Positions 57,095 through 64,000 of a stretch of 64,000 nucleotides of DNA are shown piece by piece (the first letter of the stretch is position 1; each line of letters opens with the position of its first letter). Under the pieces are notes generated by a model. The model did no database searches. It was not told where the DNA came from and worked only from the letters and a program-made list of their open reading frames with translations. The stretch is from NCBI RefSeq assembly GCF_003333265.1, contig NZ_QOLB01000130.1, positions 54,843-118,842 of the forward strand, read 5' to 3'. The position numbers and the translations under genes are program-made. The DNA is from Candidatus Halocynthiibacter alkanivorans (GTDB taxonomy: Bacteria > Pseudomonadota > Alphaproteobacteria > Rhodobacterales > Rhodobacteraceae).

Positions 57095-58236
57095 GCTTTG
57101 GCGCCTTTTTTGCCCGAGCCCAGCATCGCCGGGCTGCTGTTGTCCAGCGGCCAGCGCGGCCGGGCGGACAGCGTCTGGTCGTCGCGGTGACCGGCGCGGA
57201 AATGTTCAATACCGACCCAGGCGATCATCGCCGCATTGTCGGTGCACAGCGCCAGCGGAGGCGCGAGGAAATCAGCGCCAAATTCGGCGGCAACCGTCTC
57301 TAATGCAGCCCGTATCGGAGTATTGGCGGCGACCCCGCCCGCCACGGCGATGGTGGGGCGCGGCGGGTTCAACTCCATATATTGCGCCAGCGCCCGGCGG
57401 GACTTTTCGGCCAGCACATCGCAGACCGCGGCCTGAAACCCGGCGCAAAGATCGTTGCGATCCGTACGCGTCAGCCCGCCGTTCTCGGCGATCACCTTGT
57501 CGCGCGTGCGCAGCAGCGCAGTTTTCAGCCCGGAAAAGCTCATGTCACAGCCTGGACGGTCCAGCAGGGGGCGCGGCAGGCGGAAGCGTTTTTTATCTCC
57601 CTGCTCTGCGGCAGCCTCGACCGCGGGCCCGCCGGGCTGGGGCAGCCCCAGCAGGCGTGCCGATTTGTCAAAGGCTTCACCAGGCGCGTCGTCAATAGTG
57701 CCACCCAGCCGTTTGAAATCATCAAACCCGTGCACAATCAGGAACTGACAGTGGCCGCCCGAGACCAGCAGCATCAGATAGGGAAATGGCAGCTGATCAG
57801 TGAGCCGCGGCGTCAGCGCGTGGCCGGCAAGATGATTGACGCCGACAAAAGGCAGTCCGGTGGCAGCCGAGAGCCCTTTGGCGCACATCACCCCGGCCAG
57901 CACACCACCAATCAGCCCAGGGCCGGCGGTGACCGATATGCCATCCAGATCCTTGAGGGTGAGGCCAGCGCGCTCCAGCGCCTGTTCCACGCAGATGTCG
58001 AGCTTTTCGGTGTGGGCGCGGGCGGCGATTTCCGGCACCACCCCCCCATAAGCGGCGTGCAATTCGGTCTGCCCGGCCACCACGGAGGACAGGATTACCG
58101 GGGGGTCTCCCGGGCTGTGGCGCACGATGGCGGCGGCGGTGTCATCGCAGCTGCTTTCCAGCCCGAGTAGGGTCAGGGTGCCGACGGGTTTGTCCGTCAG
58201 CGGCGCCGTCAAAGTGTTGCTCAGAGTGTCGCTCAT
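57091..58236 (-). CDS. tsaD: tRNA N6-adenosine threonylcarbamoyltransferase TsaD
   Basis: The 381-residue protein transfers the threonylcarbamoyl group to A37. It has [15 protein letters not shown], the metal-binding histidines in [18 protein letters not shown] and [12 protein letters not shown]. The ATG at 58236 (MSDTLSNTL) is chosen; upstream in-frame sequence is unrelated and would overlap the divergent hemD. First gene of the tsaD-gpsA-yciI-EVE unit. Confidence 0.96.
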   Translation of the reverse strand: MSDTLSNTLTAPLTDKPVGTLTLLGLESSCDDTAAAIVRHSPGDPPVILSSVVAGQTELHAAYGGVVPEIAARAHTEKLDICVEQALERAGLTLKDLDGISVTAGPGLIGGVLAGVMCAKGLSAATGLPFVGVNHLAGHALTPRLTDQLPFPYLMLLVSGGHCQFLIVHGFDDFKRLGGTIDDAPGEAFDKSARLLGLPQPGGPAVEAAAEQGDKKRFRLPRPLLDRPGCDMSFSGLKTALLRTRDKVIAENGGLTRTDRNDLCAGFQAAVCDVLAEKSRRALAQYMELNPPRPTIAVAGGVAANTPIRAALETVAAEFGADFLAPPLALCTDNAAMIAWVGIEHFRAGHRDDQTLSARPRWPLDNSSPAMLGSGKKGAKA

Positions 58237-58312
58237 AGGGGCCGCCAGTTGCCTTAGGGTTATATGGCAGGTAACACCGTGAGACTGTTCACACAATGCC
58301 GGGGCCAGATTG

Positions 58313-58987
58313 ATGTCCGATGCGATCCTGCTTTTGACCCGGCCTCTGGCCCAGTCCCGCGCATTTGCGGCGCGGTTTGGCGGCTTGGACTGCGTGATTT
58401 GCCCGCTGCTGCGCATTGTCCCGACCTTGCCGGTGCTGCCTGAGCGGAAATACGCGGGTCTCATTTTCACCTCCGTCAACGGGGTTTTGACGGCGGCTGA
58501 ACTGCTGCAACTGTCCGGGCGCACGGCCTGGTGTGTTGGCGACAGGACTGCCGCCGCGGCACGCGCGGCGCAAATGGAGGCGCATTCCGCCGGCGGCTCG
58601 GCGGAGGACCTGGTGGCGCTGATCCGCGCCCGGGCTGCGGCGCCTTTGTTGCATCTGCGTGGTGAACACAGCCAGGGCGATGTGGCGGCGCGGCTGAATT
58701 CAGCCGGAACAGAGACAGATGAAGCGATAATCTACCAGCAGAGAGCCGAGCTGCTGACCGCCGCGGCACGCGCCACGCTCGCCGGGCAGAGAAAAGTTAT
58801 TTTGCCATTATTTTCAGCACGTACGGCGCGGATCTTGTCTGAGCGCGCGGGCACCATACATGCCCCGGTGCAGGTCATTGCGATCAGCGACGCGGTGGCT
58901 GCGGCCTGGGCACGTCCCGGTGTGATCGTCGCCGCCACGCCCGATGCCGGCGCGATGGAGCGGGCCATACGGTCGCAGCTGAGCTGA
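58313..58987 (+). CDS. hemD: Uroporphyrinogen-III synthase
   Basis: A 224-residue protein with the weak HemD pattern: [13 protein letters not shown] at the start, LIFTSVNGV in the middle and [13 protein letters not shown]. It cyclises hydroxymethylbilane to uroporphyrinogen III. HemD proteins are poorly conserved, so position helps: it lies ahead of the mitofilin-like and HemY genes, as in other alphaproteobacteria. The ATG at 58313 is used; a TTG at 58310 directly before it is an alternative. hemC is not in the window. Confidence 0.78.
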   Translation: MSDAILLLTRPLAQSRAFAARFGGLDCVICPLLRIVPTLPVLPERKYAGLIFTSVNGVLTAAELLQLSGRTAWCVGDRTAAAARAAQMEAHSAGGSAEDLVALIRARAAAPLLHLRGEHSQGDVAARLNSAGTETDEAIIYQQRAELLTAAARATLAGQRKVILPLFSARTARILSERAGTIHAPVQVIAISDAVAAAWARPGVIVAATPDAGAMERAIRSQLS

Positions 58988-59076
58988 TGTTGGCTTGAGA
59001 CCCCGCTGCGCGCGGGCTAAAGTTTTTGTGAGACAGCGCCCTGGCGCAAGATGAGATTCGAAAGGTTTGGTTCCTG

Positions 59077-60399
59077 GTGACGCAGTCTGATGACGTGAAT
59101 GATGGCAAAAAAACCGAAGATTTGACTGGGGCTGAGGCCGGGCAGTCTGCGGCTCCGCTGCCGCCGGAGACCGCCGGTGAGCCGGGCAGCGAAGATCTGA
59201 GCAGCAGCAATGAACCCGTTGACGCGCCGGACGACAGCGAGCAATTCGAAGCTGACGAAGCTGACGAAGCTGACGAAGCTGACGAAGCTGACGAAGCTGA
59301 CGAAGCTGACGAAGCTGACGAAGCTGACGAAGCCGACGAAGCCGACGAAGCTGTTGAGGCTGAGCCGGAGACCGGCGCCGAAATTCCTGAAGCCATTCTT
59401 GCCGATGAAGTGCTTGCCGGGACGATGGCCTCTGAAACGGCACCCGTTGCGGAGGCTTCGCCTGCCCGCCGTGGCGGATTCCTGCCCCATTTGCTTGGAG
59501 GCGTGATTGCCGGCGGCATCGGTTTTGGCGCTGGGCATTATCTGGTGCCAGTTCCGGTGTTTGATACCACTGTGCTGGAGGCAGAGATTAAGGCGCTGCA
59601 ATCGCGCATTGAGAACAACACCGCACAGATTGCCCGGCCGGCGGATACGTCCGTACTTGAGGCCACATTCGCAACAGAGCTCGACGCGGCGCAGGCGCAG
59701 ATCAGCGACCAGTTGGCGGCGTTTGACAGCCGCCTGACAGACCTGGAAAACCGCCCCCGCGCGGAAGTGGTGCTGCCGGAAGAAGCCCAGGTGCTCTATC
59801 AGGCGGAGCTGGCGCGGATGCGGCAGACGCTCGACAGCGAACTGGCCGGCATTGCCCGGGCGCAGGAAGCGGCGGCAAAAATGGTGGCGGATGCGGATCA
59901 GACCGCGCGCCGGGCCAAAATCGTCACCGCCTATGAACAGATTGCTGCCGCAGTGAGCAGCGGCGGTGCCTGGGACGGCGCCTATGGGGAGTTGAAAGCG
60001 CTGATCGGCGATGTGCCAGCGGCGCTGGGTGAATTTTCCACCAGTGGAATCCCGTCGCAGGCAGTGCTGGTGGCAAGTTTCCCCGACGCGGCTCGGGCGG
60101 CGTTAAACGCGTCCAATGCCAACGATACATCTGCCGGCAACACCGGCGGTCTGTCCGGATTTTTGCGCAACCAGCTGGGCATGCGCTCGTTGCAGGCGCG
60201 TGAGGGCGATGATGCGGACGCGGTGTTGTCGCGTGCTGAGGCGGCGTTGCGCGCCGGTGATCTGGACGCGGTGTTCCGCGAAATTGCCGCGCTGCCGGAG
60301 CCGGCACAGGCGGCGCTTGCCTCCTGGGCTGAAAACGCCAGTACCCGTCTGAACGTGCTGAACGCGCTGGGCGAATTGTCAGTAACAGTGAACAAATAA
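59077..60399 (+). CDS. Mitofilin (Mic60)-like inner membrane protein
   Basis: A 440-residue protein starting at GTG 59077: an acidic N-terminal region with a tandem repeat (EAD units at about residues 58-90), one membrane helix (LLGGVIAGGIGFGAGHYLV), a coiled coil (about 165-280) and a C-terminal mitofilin-type domain (GDLDAVFREIAALPEPAQAALASW). Alphaproteobacterial homologues of Mic60 shape intracytoplasmic membranes and are found next to heme genes, as here between hemD and hemY. Spacing to hemY is 11 bases. Confidence 0.88.
   Translation: MTQSDDVNDGKKTEDLTGAEAGQSAAPLPPETAGEPGSEDLSSSNEPVDAPDDSEQFEADEADEADEADEADEADEADEADEADEADEADEAVEAEPETGAEIPEAILADEVLAGTMASETAPVAEASPARRGGFLPHLLGGVIAGGIGFGAGHYLVPVPVFDTTVLEAEIKALQSRIENNTAQIARPADTSVLEATFATELDAAQAQISDQLAAFDSRLTDLENRPRAEVVLPEEAQVLYQAELARMRQTLDSELAGIARAQEAAAKMVADADQTARRAKIVTAYEQIAAAVSSGGAWDGAYGELKALIGDVPAALGEFSTSGIPSQAVLVASFPDAARAALNASNANDTSAGNTGGLSGFLRNQLGMRSLQAREGDDADAVLSRAEAALRAGDLDAVFREIAALPEPAQAALASWAENASTRLNVLNALGELSVTVNK
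59248..59346 (+). repeat. Tandem 9-base repeat in the mitofilin-like gene
   Basis: Eleven consecutive units of GAAGCTGAC (the last two read GAAGCCGAC) encode EAD repeats. The unit is three codons, so gain or loss of copies keeps the frame. It is placed before the membrane helix, that is on the cytosolic side if the N-terminus is inside. Confidence 0.97.
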
Positions 60400-60410
60400 G
60401 GACGGCCGCC

Positions 60411-61907
60411 ATGCTTTGGTCCCTGATCAAGATTATCTTTTTTGTAGCGCTGGTTGCGGCCATGACCTGGGGCGCGGGTTATCTGCTGGAATCTGACGGT
60501 GGCATAAGGGTCGCGGTCGCCTCTGTCGAATTCAACCTCAGCCCGCTGAAGGCGGTGATGGCGCTGCTGGTGCTGGTGCTGGTGATCTGGTTGCTGTTGA
60601 AACTGGCCAGCCTGATGGTGGCGGTGCTGAAGTTCATTTCCGGCGATGAAACCGCGATTTCGCGCTATTTTGACCGCAACCGGGAGAGGCGCGGCTACGA
60701 GGCGCTTTCTGAGGCGCTGCTGGCGCTGGCCTCGGGTGAGGGGCGCATGGCGATGACCAAAGCGGCGCGCGCCAATAAGTTTCTCGACCGCCCTGGTCTG
60801 ACCAATCTGGTCACGGCGCAGGCGGCTGAGATGGTCGGCGACACTGCCCGGGCGGAAAAAGTCTATAAAGCGCTGTTGCAGGACGAAAAAACTCGCTTTG
60901 TCGGGGTGCGCGGGCTGATGAAACAGCAGCTGTCCGTCGGCAATACCGAGACCGCGATGCGCCTGGCAGAAAAAGCCTTTGCGCTGAAACCGCGCCATGT
61001 GGAGACCCAGGACGCACTGTTGCAGCTGCAGGCCGGGTCCGGCGACTGGGCGGGGGCGCGGGCGACGCTGGGCGCCAAGCTGAAACACGGGGCGCTGCCG
61101 CGCGATGTGCACAAGCGGCGCGATGCGGTGCTGGCGCTGTCGCTGGCGCAGACGGTGCAGGGAAACGGCAATGAAAACCAGGCGCGGGATGTGGCGATTG
61201 AAGCCAATCTGAAGTCGCCGCACCTGGTGCCGGCGGCGGTGATGGCAGCGCGCGCTCTGGTGGCGCGCAGCAAGGGCCGTGCGGCGGCCAAACTGTTGAA
61301 AAAGGCCTGGGCGGAGGCCCCGCATCCGGATCTGGCGGCGGCATTTGCCGAAATCCATGCCAATGAGGATGCGGCGACGCGGTTGAAACGCTTTGCGGAG
61401 CTGACAAAACCAAATCCCGACCACGCACAGAGCCGCATGTTGCTGAGCGAGCTGCAGATCGCGGCGGAAGATTTCCCAGCGGCGCGCCGGGCGCTGGGCG
61501 ATCTGGTGGAAAAAGACCCCACCGCACGGGCGCTGACGCTGATGGCGGCGATTGAACGTGGGGAAGGCGCCGATGAGGCGGTGGTGCGCGGCTGGCTGAC
61601 CAAAGCACTGAGCGCCTCACGCGGACCGCAATGGGTCTGTGACAATTGCCACACGGTGCAGGGCGAATGGGCGCCGGTCTGTGCCAATTGTGCCGGCTTT
61701 GATACGCTGAGCTGGACTGCGCCGCGGGTGCGCGAAGTGGCGATGCCGGCCTCAACCGAAATGCTGCCGCTGATCGTGGCGCCGGTGAACAGCGCGCCCG
61801 CAGAGCTGGTGGAAGAGGTGAAACTGCCCCATGCGCCGGATTATGCCGACCCGGAAGAAGAGGTCACGCCGCGCAGGGGGCAGGTGCTGGAACAGGTGGT
61901 AAAATAG
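60411..61907 (+). CDS. hemY: HemY-like membrane protein with TPR repeats and zinc ribbon
   Basis: A 498-residue protein with two membrane helices (IKIIFFVALVAAMTWGAG and AVMALLVLVLVIWLLL) and a long helical TPR part (about residues 95-395). Near residue 405 it has CDNCHTVQGEW and CANC, which form a probable zinc ribbon, and an acidic tail. This matches the HemY N-terminal family found beside hemD; the role in heme synthesis is unproven and it is not protoporphyrinogen oxidase. RBS AAGGACGG precedes the ATG. Confidence 0.9.
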   Translation: MLWSLIKIIFFVALVAAMTWGAGYLLESDGGIRVAVASVEFNLSPLKAVMALLVLVLVIWLLLKLASLMVAVLKFISGDETAISRYFDRNRERRGYEALSEALLALASGEGRMAMTKAARANKFLDRPGLTNLVTAQAAEMVGDTARAEKVYKALLQDEKTRFVGVRGLMKQQLSVGNTETAMRLAEKAFALKPRHVETQDALLQLQAGSGDWAGARATLGAKLKHGALPRDVHKRRDAVLALSLAQTVQGNGNENQARDVAIEANLKSPHLVPAAVMAARALVARSKGRAAAKLLKKAWAEAPHPDLAAAFAEIHANEDAATRLKRFAELTKPNPDHAQSRMLLSELQIAAEDFPAARRALGDLVEKDPTARALTLMAAIERGEGADEAVVRGWLTKALSASRGPQWVCDNCHTVQGEWAPVCANCAGFDTLSWTAPRVREVAMPASTEMLPLIVAPVNSAPAELVEEVKLPHAPDYADPEEEVTPRRGQVLEQVVK

Positions 61908-61949
61908 GGCTACATAAGGTGCAGACCGGGTGTTAAACAGCGCCCATGT

Positions 61950-62025
61950 GCCGCTGTAGCTCAGCAGGTAGAGCACGTCATTCGTAATGACGGGGTAGCA
62001 GGTTCGAGTCCTGTCAGCGGCACCA
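61950..62025 (+). tRNA. tRNA-Thr(CGT)
   Basis: A complete cloverleaf: acceptor GCCGCTG pairs with CAGCGGC, D-arm GCTCAGCAGGTAGAGC, anticodon stem CGTCA with TGACG around TTCGTAA (anticodon CGT), T-arm GCAGGTTCGAGTCCTGT, discriminator A and encoded CCA. A broken integrase starts about 60 bases after it, so this tRNA was probably an integration site. Confidence 0.97.
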
Positions 62026-62086
62026 CCACAACAGATAAGCCGTTGTTTATCTTTAGCTTTTTAGCAAGAGAGGGCTATCGTAGACT

Positions 62087-62490
62087 ATGTTGGAGACCAA
62101 GACAGCACCGTTCACATTTATTAAGAACGGCATCTTTTACTTCCCTCGTCGCGGTCCAGACGAGCTGAAGCATCATTACACCGCATTGCTTATTCACTAC
62201 GCACAAGGGCAGTTTTCCTCGCCGGATCCCGCGCACAAAGGGCAGCGCAACAACTTGACGAATACTGGTACCACCTGCGCCTGAGGGACATTGACCTTCC
62301 CGGCAAGCATATCATCCGTCTGGCCGCTGCTCAGTCGATGCAGGTGGCTCAGGTCATTCGTCATCACCCACACAGCGTGAGACTGGCTGTATGAAGCTCT
62401 CTGAGGCGGTCTCTCTGAGCTTGCGCCTCAAAGGGCAGGGGAAGCCAGTGATCTTTCCCAGGGCTGCTGAGCGCTCTTGTGGCTACGTGT
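62087..62490 (+). pseudogene. Broken tyrosine recombinase (phage/element integrase), N-terminal fragments only
   Basis: Three pieces in different frames resemble the N-terminal part of Rhodobacterales tyrosine integrases. The first is MLETKTAPFTFIKNGIFYFP to HHYTA (62087-62184). After a frame change near 62184 comes IAYSLRTRA, AAQQLDEYWYHLRLRDIDLP and GKH to a TGA at 62392. A third piece, LSEAVSLSLRLKGQGKP to ERSCGYV, runs to about 62490. The catalytic domain with R-H-R-Y is missing. It lies about 60 bases behind tRNA-Thr, the position expected for an integrase at a tRNA attachment site. Confidence 0.8.
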
Positions 62491-63295
62491 TGATCGCGTT
62501 GAGAATTGCGACCGCTGAAACATCGAGCGCCGCGTTCTGCCTTTGCTCCGGATCGTTAAATTTATTCCGGTCAATCCCGACATGATTACAAAACCACTCC
62601 ACAGTTGAATGGTGCCTTTTGTAGGGCACCACTTTCAAGGCATTGGAAAACCCGCGTTTCCACCTGTTGTAGATATCAAAATATTCGAAATACGGACCAT
62701 TAGCCGTTTTCAGGTAGCGCTTTTGCGAAACTTCACCGCCGCTCCGCGCTGCTGTAGATTGCAAACTTCGTGCCAAATCTGCCTGAGGCCTGAGAAACAA
62801 AATGCGTTCCTCACGCACATCAAATCCGGTCCAAAGCGACCTGAGCCGTTCTAATTGTTGGTCGGTGGTGATCCGGGAGTGCAGGTGCTCGCTGCGTATG
62901 ACAAAGGCTGAACACCCGGACTTCATCGCCTTTTTGAATTCAGCGCGAAAATCGGCTGCGACTGTCTGGCGAAAATCATCCAGACCATCTTCGTCGTGCA
63001 CGCCGGCAATATGCAACATCTCAGGGCCAGCGCTTACCCCTGCGGCGTAAACAGAGGCCCATGAGTTTACGGTGCGGCCCAGTGTTGAACGGTACCAGAT
63101 ACCGGCGCGAACAAGTGCCCGTTCGTTCTCATGCATCCAGATCTGCAGGGAGGTTGTGCCGGTTTTTTCGGTGCCAATGTGGACAATTATTTTCAACGGA
63201 GTGGAGCCTAAGCTTTTAACATCACTACCAGGATGAAAATGCCTTGGATAGTCTGATGCTACCGGCTGCGCTTTGTCCCGGTTTCCGGACATCAT
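62483..63295 (-). CDS. Sulfotransferase-like protein, probably truncated at the C-terminus
   Basis: A 270-residue protein with a sulfotransferase P-loop IVHIGTEKTGTTSLQ (about residues 37-51) that would bind PAPS, and VIRSEHLHSR further in as a possible 3'-phosphate contact. The last codons meet the integrase fragment: the TAG stop lies in integrase-derived DNA on the other strand (62483-62485), so the natural C-terminus was probably lost at this junction. The region looks poorer in G and C than the core genes, a sign of transfer. The ATG at 63295 lacks a good ribosome binding site. Acceptor unknown. Confidence 0.7.
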   Translation of the reverse strand: MMSGNRDKAQPVASDYPRHFHPGSDVKSLGSTPLKIIVHIGTEKTGTTSLQIWMHENERALVRAGIWYRSTLGRTVNSWASVYAAGVSAGPEMLHIAGVHDEDGLDDFRQTVAADFRAEFKKAMKSGCSAFVIRSEHLHSRITTDQQLERLRSLWTGFDVREERILFLRPQADLARSLQSTAARSGGEVSQKRYLKTANGPYFEYFDIYNRWKRGFSNALKVVPYKRHHSTVEWFCNHVGIDRNKFNDPEQRQNAALDVSAVAILNAINT

Positions 63296-63442
63296 GGCGT
63301 CTGGCTAAGCGCGGCGATTTCCCGGCGCCGGACTTCAAAGGCGGCAATCGGGACTGCACGCAGAAATATGCCGGGGGACGGACCCATGGCGCCGATGTTG
63401 ATCTTTAGAATGTGTCGGGGGGGCAGCGGGGCTGGTAAACAT

Positions 63443-63493
63443 CACCACCCGCCAGGTCGTTGAAACTTAACAACTAACCTGGCGGTAGTGGTG
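63443..63493. repeat. Long imperfect inverted repeat
   Basis: CACCAC-CCGCCAGGT-c-GTTG faces CAAC-ta-ACCTGGCGG-ta-GTGGTG around AAACTTAA. The 19 paired bases per arm with small bulges make a stable hairpin on either strand. There is no T tract, so a simple terminator is unlikely. It directly adjoins the possible tRNA 3' end copy. Confidence 0.8.
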
Positions 63494-63507
63494 CCCAGGA
63501 GAGGATC
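63489..63507 (-). other. Possible tRNA 3' end remnant (attachment-site half)
   Basis: Read on the minus strand, GATCCTCTCCTGGGCACCA looks like the 3' part of a leucine-type tRNA: the last T-arm bases, an acceptor strand CTGGGC and ACCA. No tRNA body precedes it. Such short 3' end copies are left at the far end of elements that integrate into tRNA genes. The match is short and from memory of tRNA-Leu 3' ends. Confidence 0.4.
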
Positions 63508-64000
63508 AGCGCGACTCAATCATTTCAATGACTTGTGAGGTTTCTTGGACCTTCGGTGTCACAACGGTGTCACAATTTTCAGCGAGAGTCGCGCATGGTT
63601 GGGGATTTAACTTTTTATGGGACACCCGGACCCGAACCCGGGGACCGTCGGGACTCGAAGCGACGTGGATTCGACGTGGTGATTCTCTCAGGATTTGAGC
63701 CGAACGCACCAGAGAACGTAAAACGCCGTTGCCGGGCGCATCCGGTGCGGCGACGCTGCCGCAGAACCGAGGAAGAGGCCGGTGCTAATTTCCGAGTTTG
63801 TGGACGCTGCTGAGGCTCGTCAGCCGGGGCAAACTGTATGCGTCTTGTGTAGGATCAGTGCGCCATTCTCAACCGAGAACTCGGCGACACCGTGGTTGCC
63901 CTTGAATGCCATCCAATGCCTTTACCGACACTAGAGGTTCGTAGGCCAGAGCACTTGGATCCGGCCAATGTTTTCGGTTCCAGCGAAGAATGCAAGTGCC

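Larger units (their letters stand above)
63296..64000. other. Accessory stretch without a recognisable gene
   Basis: About 700 bases to the window edge. I see a long inverted repeat (63443-63493) and a possible tRNA 3' end copy (63489-63507). A minus-strand frame at 63506-63709 (GTG start, ending VIEMIESR) and a 30-codon minus-strand frame near 63833-63925 (MAFKGNHGVAEFSVENG) are open, but I recognise neither. GC content falls towards the end. It looks like decayed element DNA. Confidence 0.5.

Noticed and set aside
59210..59506. Overlapping plus-strand frame rich in KLT repeats
   Set aside because: It is the shifted reading of the 9-base repeat in the mitofilin-like gene.
63600..63680. A tRNA-like GGTTCGGGTCC element on the minus strand
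   Set aside because: The T-arm would need an eight-base loop, there is no matching acceptor or anticodon arm, and no CCA.
63506..63709. Minus-strand frame ending VIEMIESR as a gene
   Set aside because: No family resemblance, no ribosome binding site, and it crosses very GC-rich repeated-looking DNA.

Overview
The window reads as a core chromosomal segment of a marine-type alphaproteobacterium of the order Rhodobacterales (Roseobacter/Rhodobacter group). The main grounds are the regB / senC-regA redox locus with ahcY nearby, the rsmG-mnmG-parAB block with perfect parS palindromes, the TimA, HemY and mitofilin-like genes typical of alphaproteobacteria, full-length TTAA-N7-TTAA (CtrA-type) sites, and the high GC content. 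Genes are dense, often overlap by 1 to 14 bases, and are almost all housekeeping.

Layout. 1-8.1 kb: Nudix hydrolases, Hsp33, a response-regulator phosphatase with a divergent Hpt protein, threonine dehydratase, a membrane protein, argG and an exported MsrA. 8.4-20.7 kb: ribokinase-like kinase, malic enzyme, mutS, two related zinc-ribbon/TPM membrane proteins, grpE-hrcA, and rph-rdgB-ridA-hemW. 20.7-31.7 kb: the origin-proximal block parB-parA-rsmG-mnmG-mnmE-rho-hemJ on the minus strand, a DnaA-box cluster that I read as oriC (about 28.08-28.48 kb), then maf-aroE-coaE-dnaQ on the plus strand and secB. 31.7-36.3 kb: fxsA, timA, smr, hslUV and trxA. 36.5-46.6 kb: one long minus-strand block running from a PAS protein through tsaE, amgK, murU, addB and addA. 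46.7-53.3 kb: regB / senC-regA, a LysR regulator with a tiny divergent gene, a GNAT protein, an HD hydrolase and ahcY. 53.6-61.9 kb: a beta-barrel protein, DUF2853, a candidate structured RNA, DUF1761, and tsaD-gpsA-yciI-EVE opposite hemD-mitofilin-hemY. 61.9-64 kb: tRNA-Thr(CGT) followed by a decayed accessory patch with a broken tyrosine integrase, a truncated sulfotransferase-like gene, a long inverted repeat and a possible tRNA 3' end remnant.

How the parts work together. ParA, ParB and the two parS sites lie beside the predicted origin, the usual arrangement for segregating new origins. MnmE and MnmG modify the tRNA wobble uridine together. HslU with HslV forms a protease. AddA with AddB repairs breaks. 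AmgK and MurU recycle MurNAc from the cell wall. RegB, SenC and RegA link respiration to gene expression. AhcY and a leader hairpin that may mask its ribosome binding site concern the methyl cycle.

I did not find a defence island, CRISPR array, intact prophage or biosynthetic cluster. The best leads are regulatory or degenerate: the ahcY leader, parS in the mnmG start region, an amber codon inside a CPxC motif, the two CtrA-type sites, the candidate small RNA near 54.8 kb, and the decayed integration patch after tRNA-Thr.
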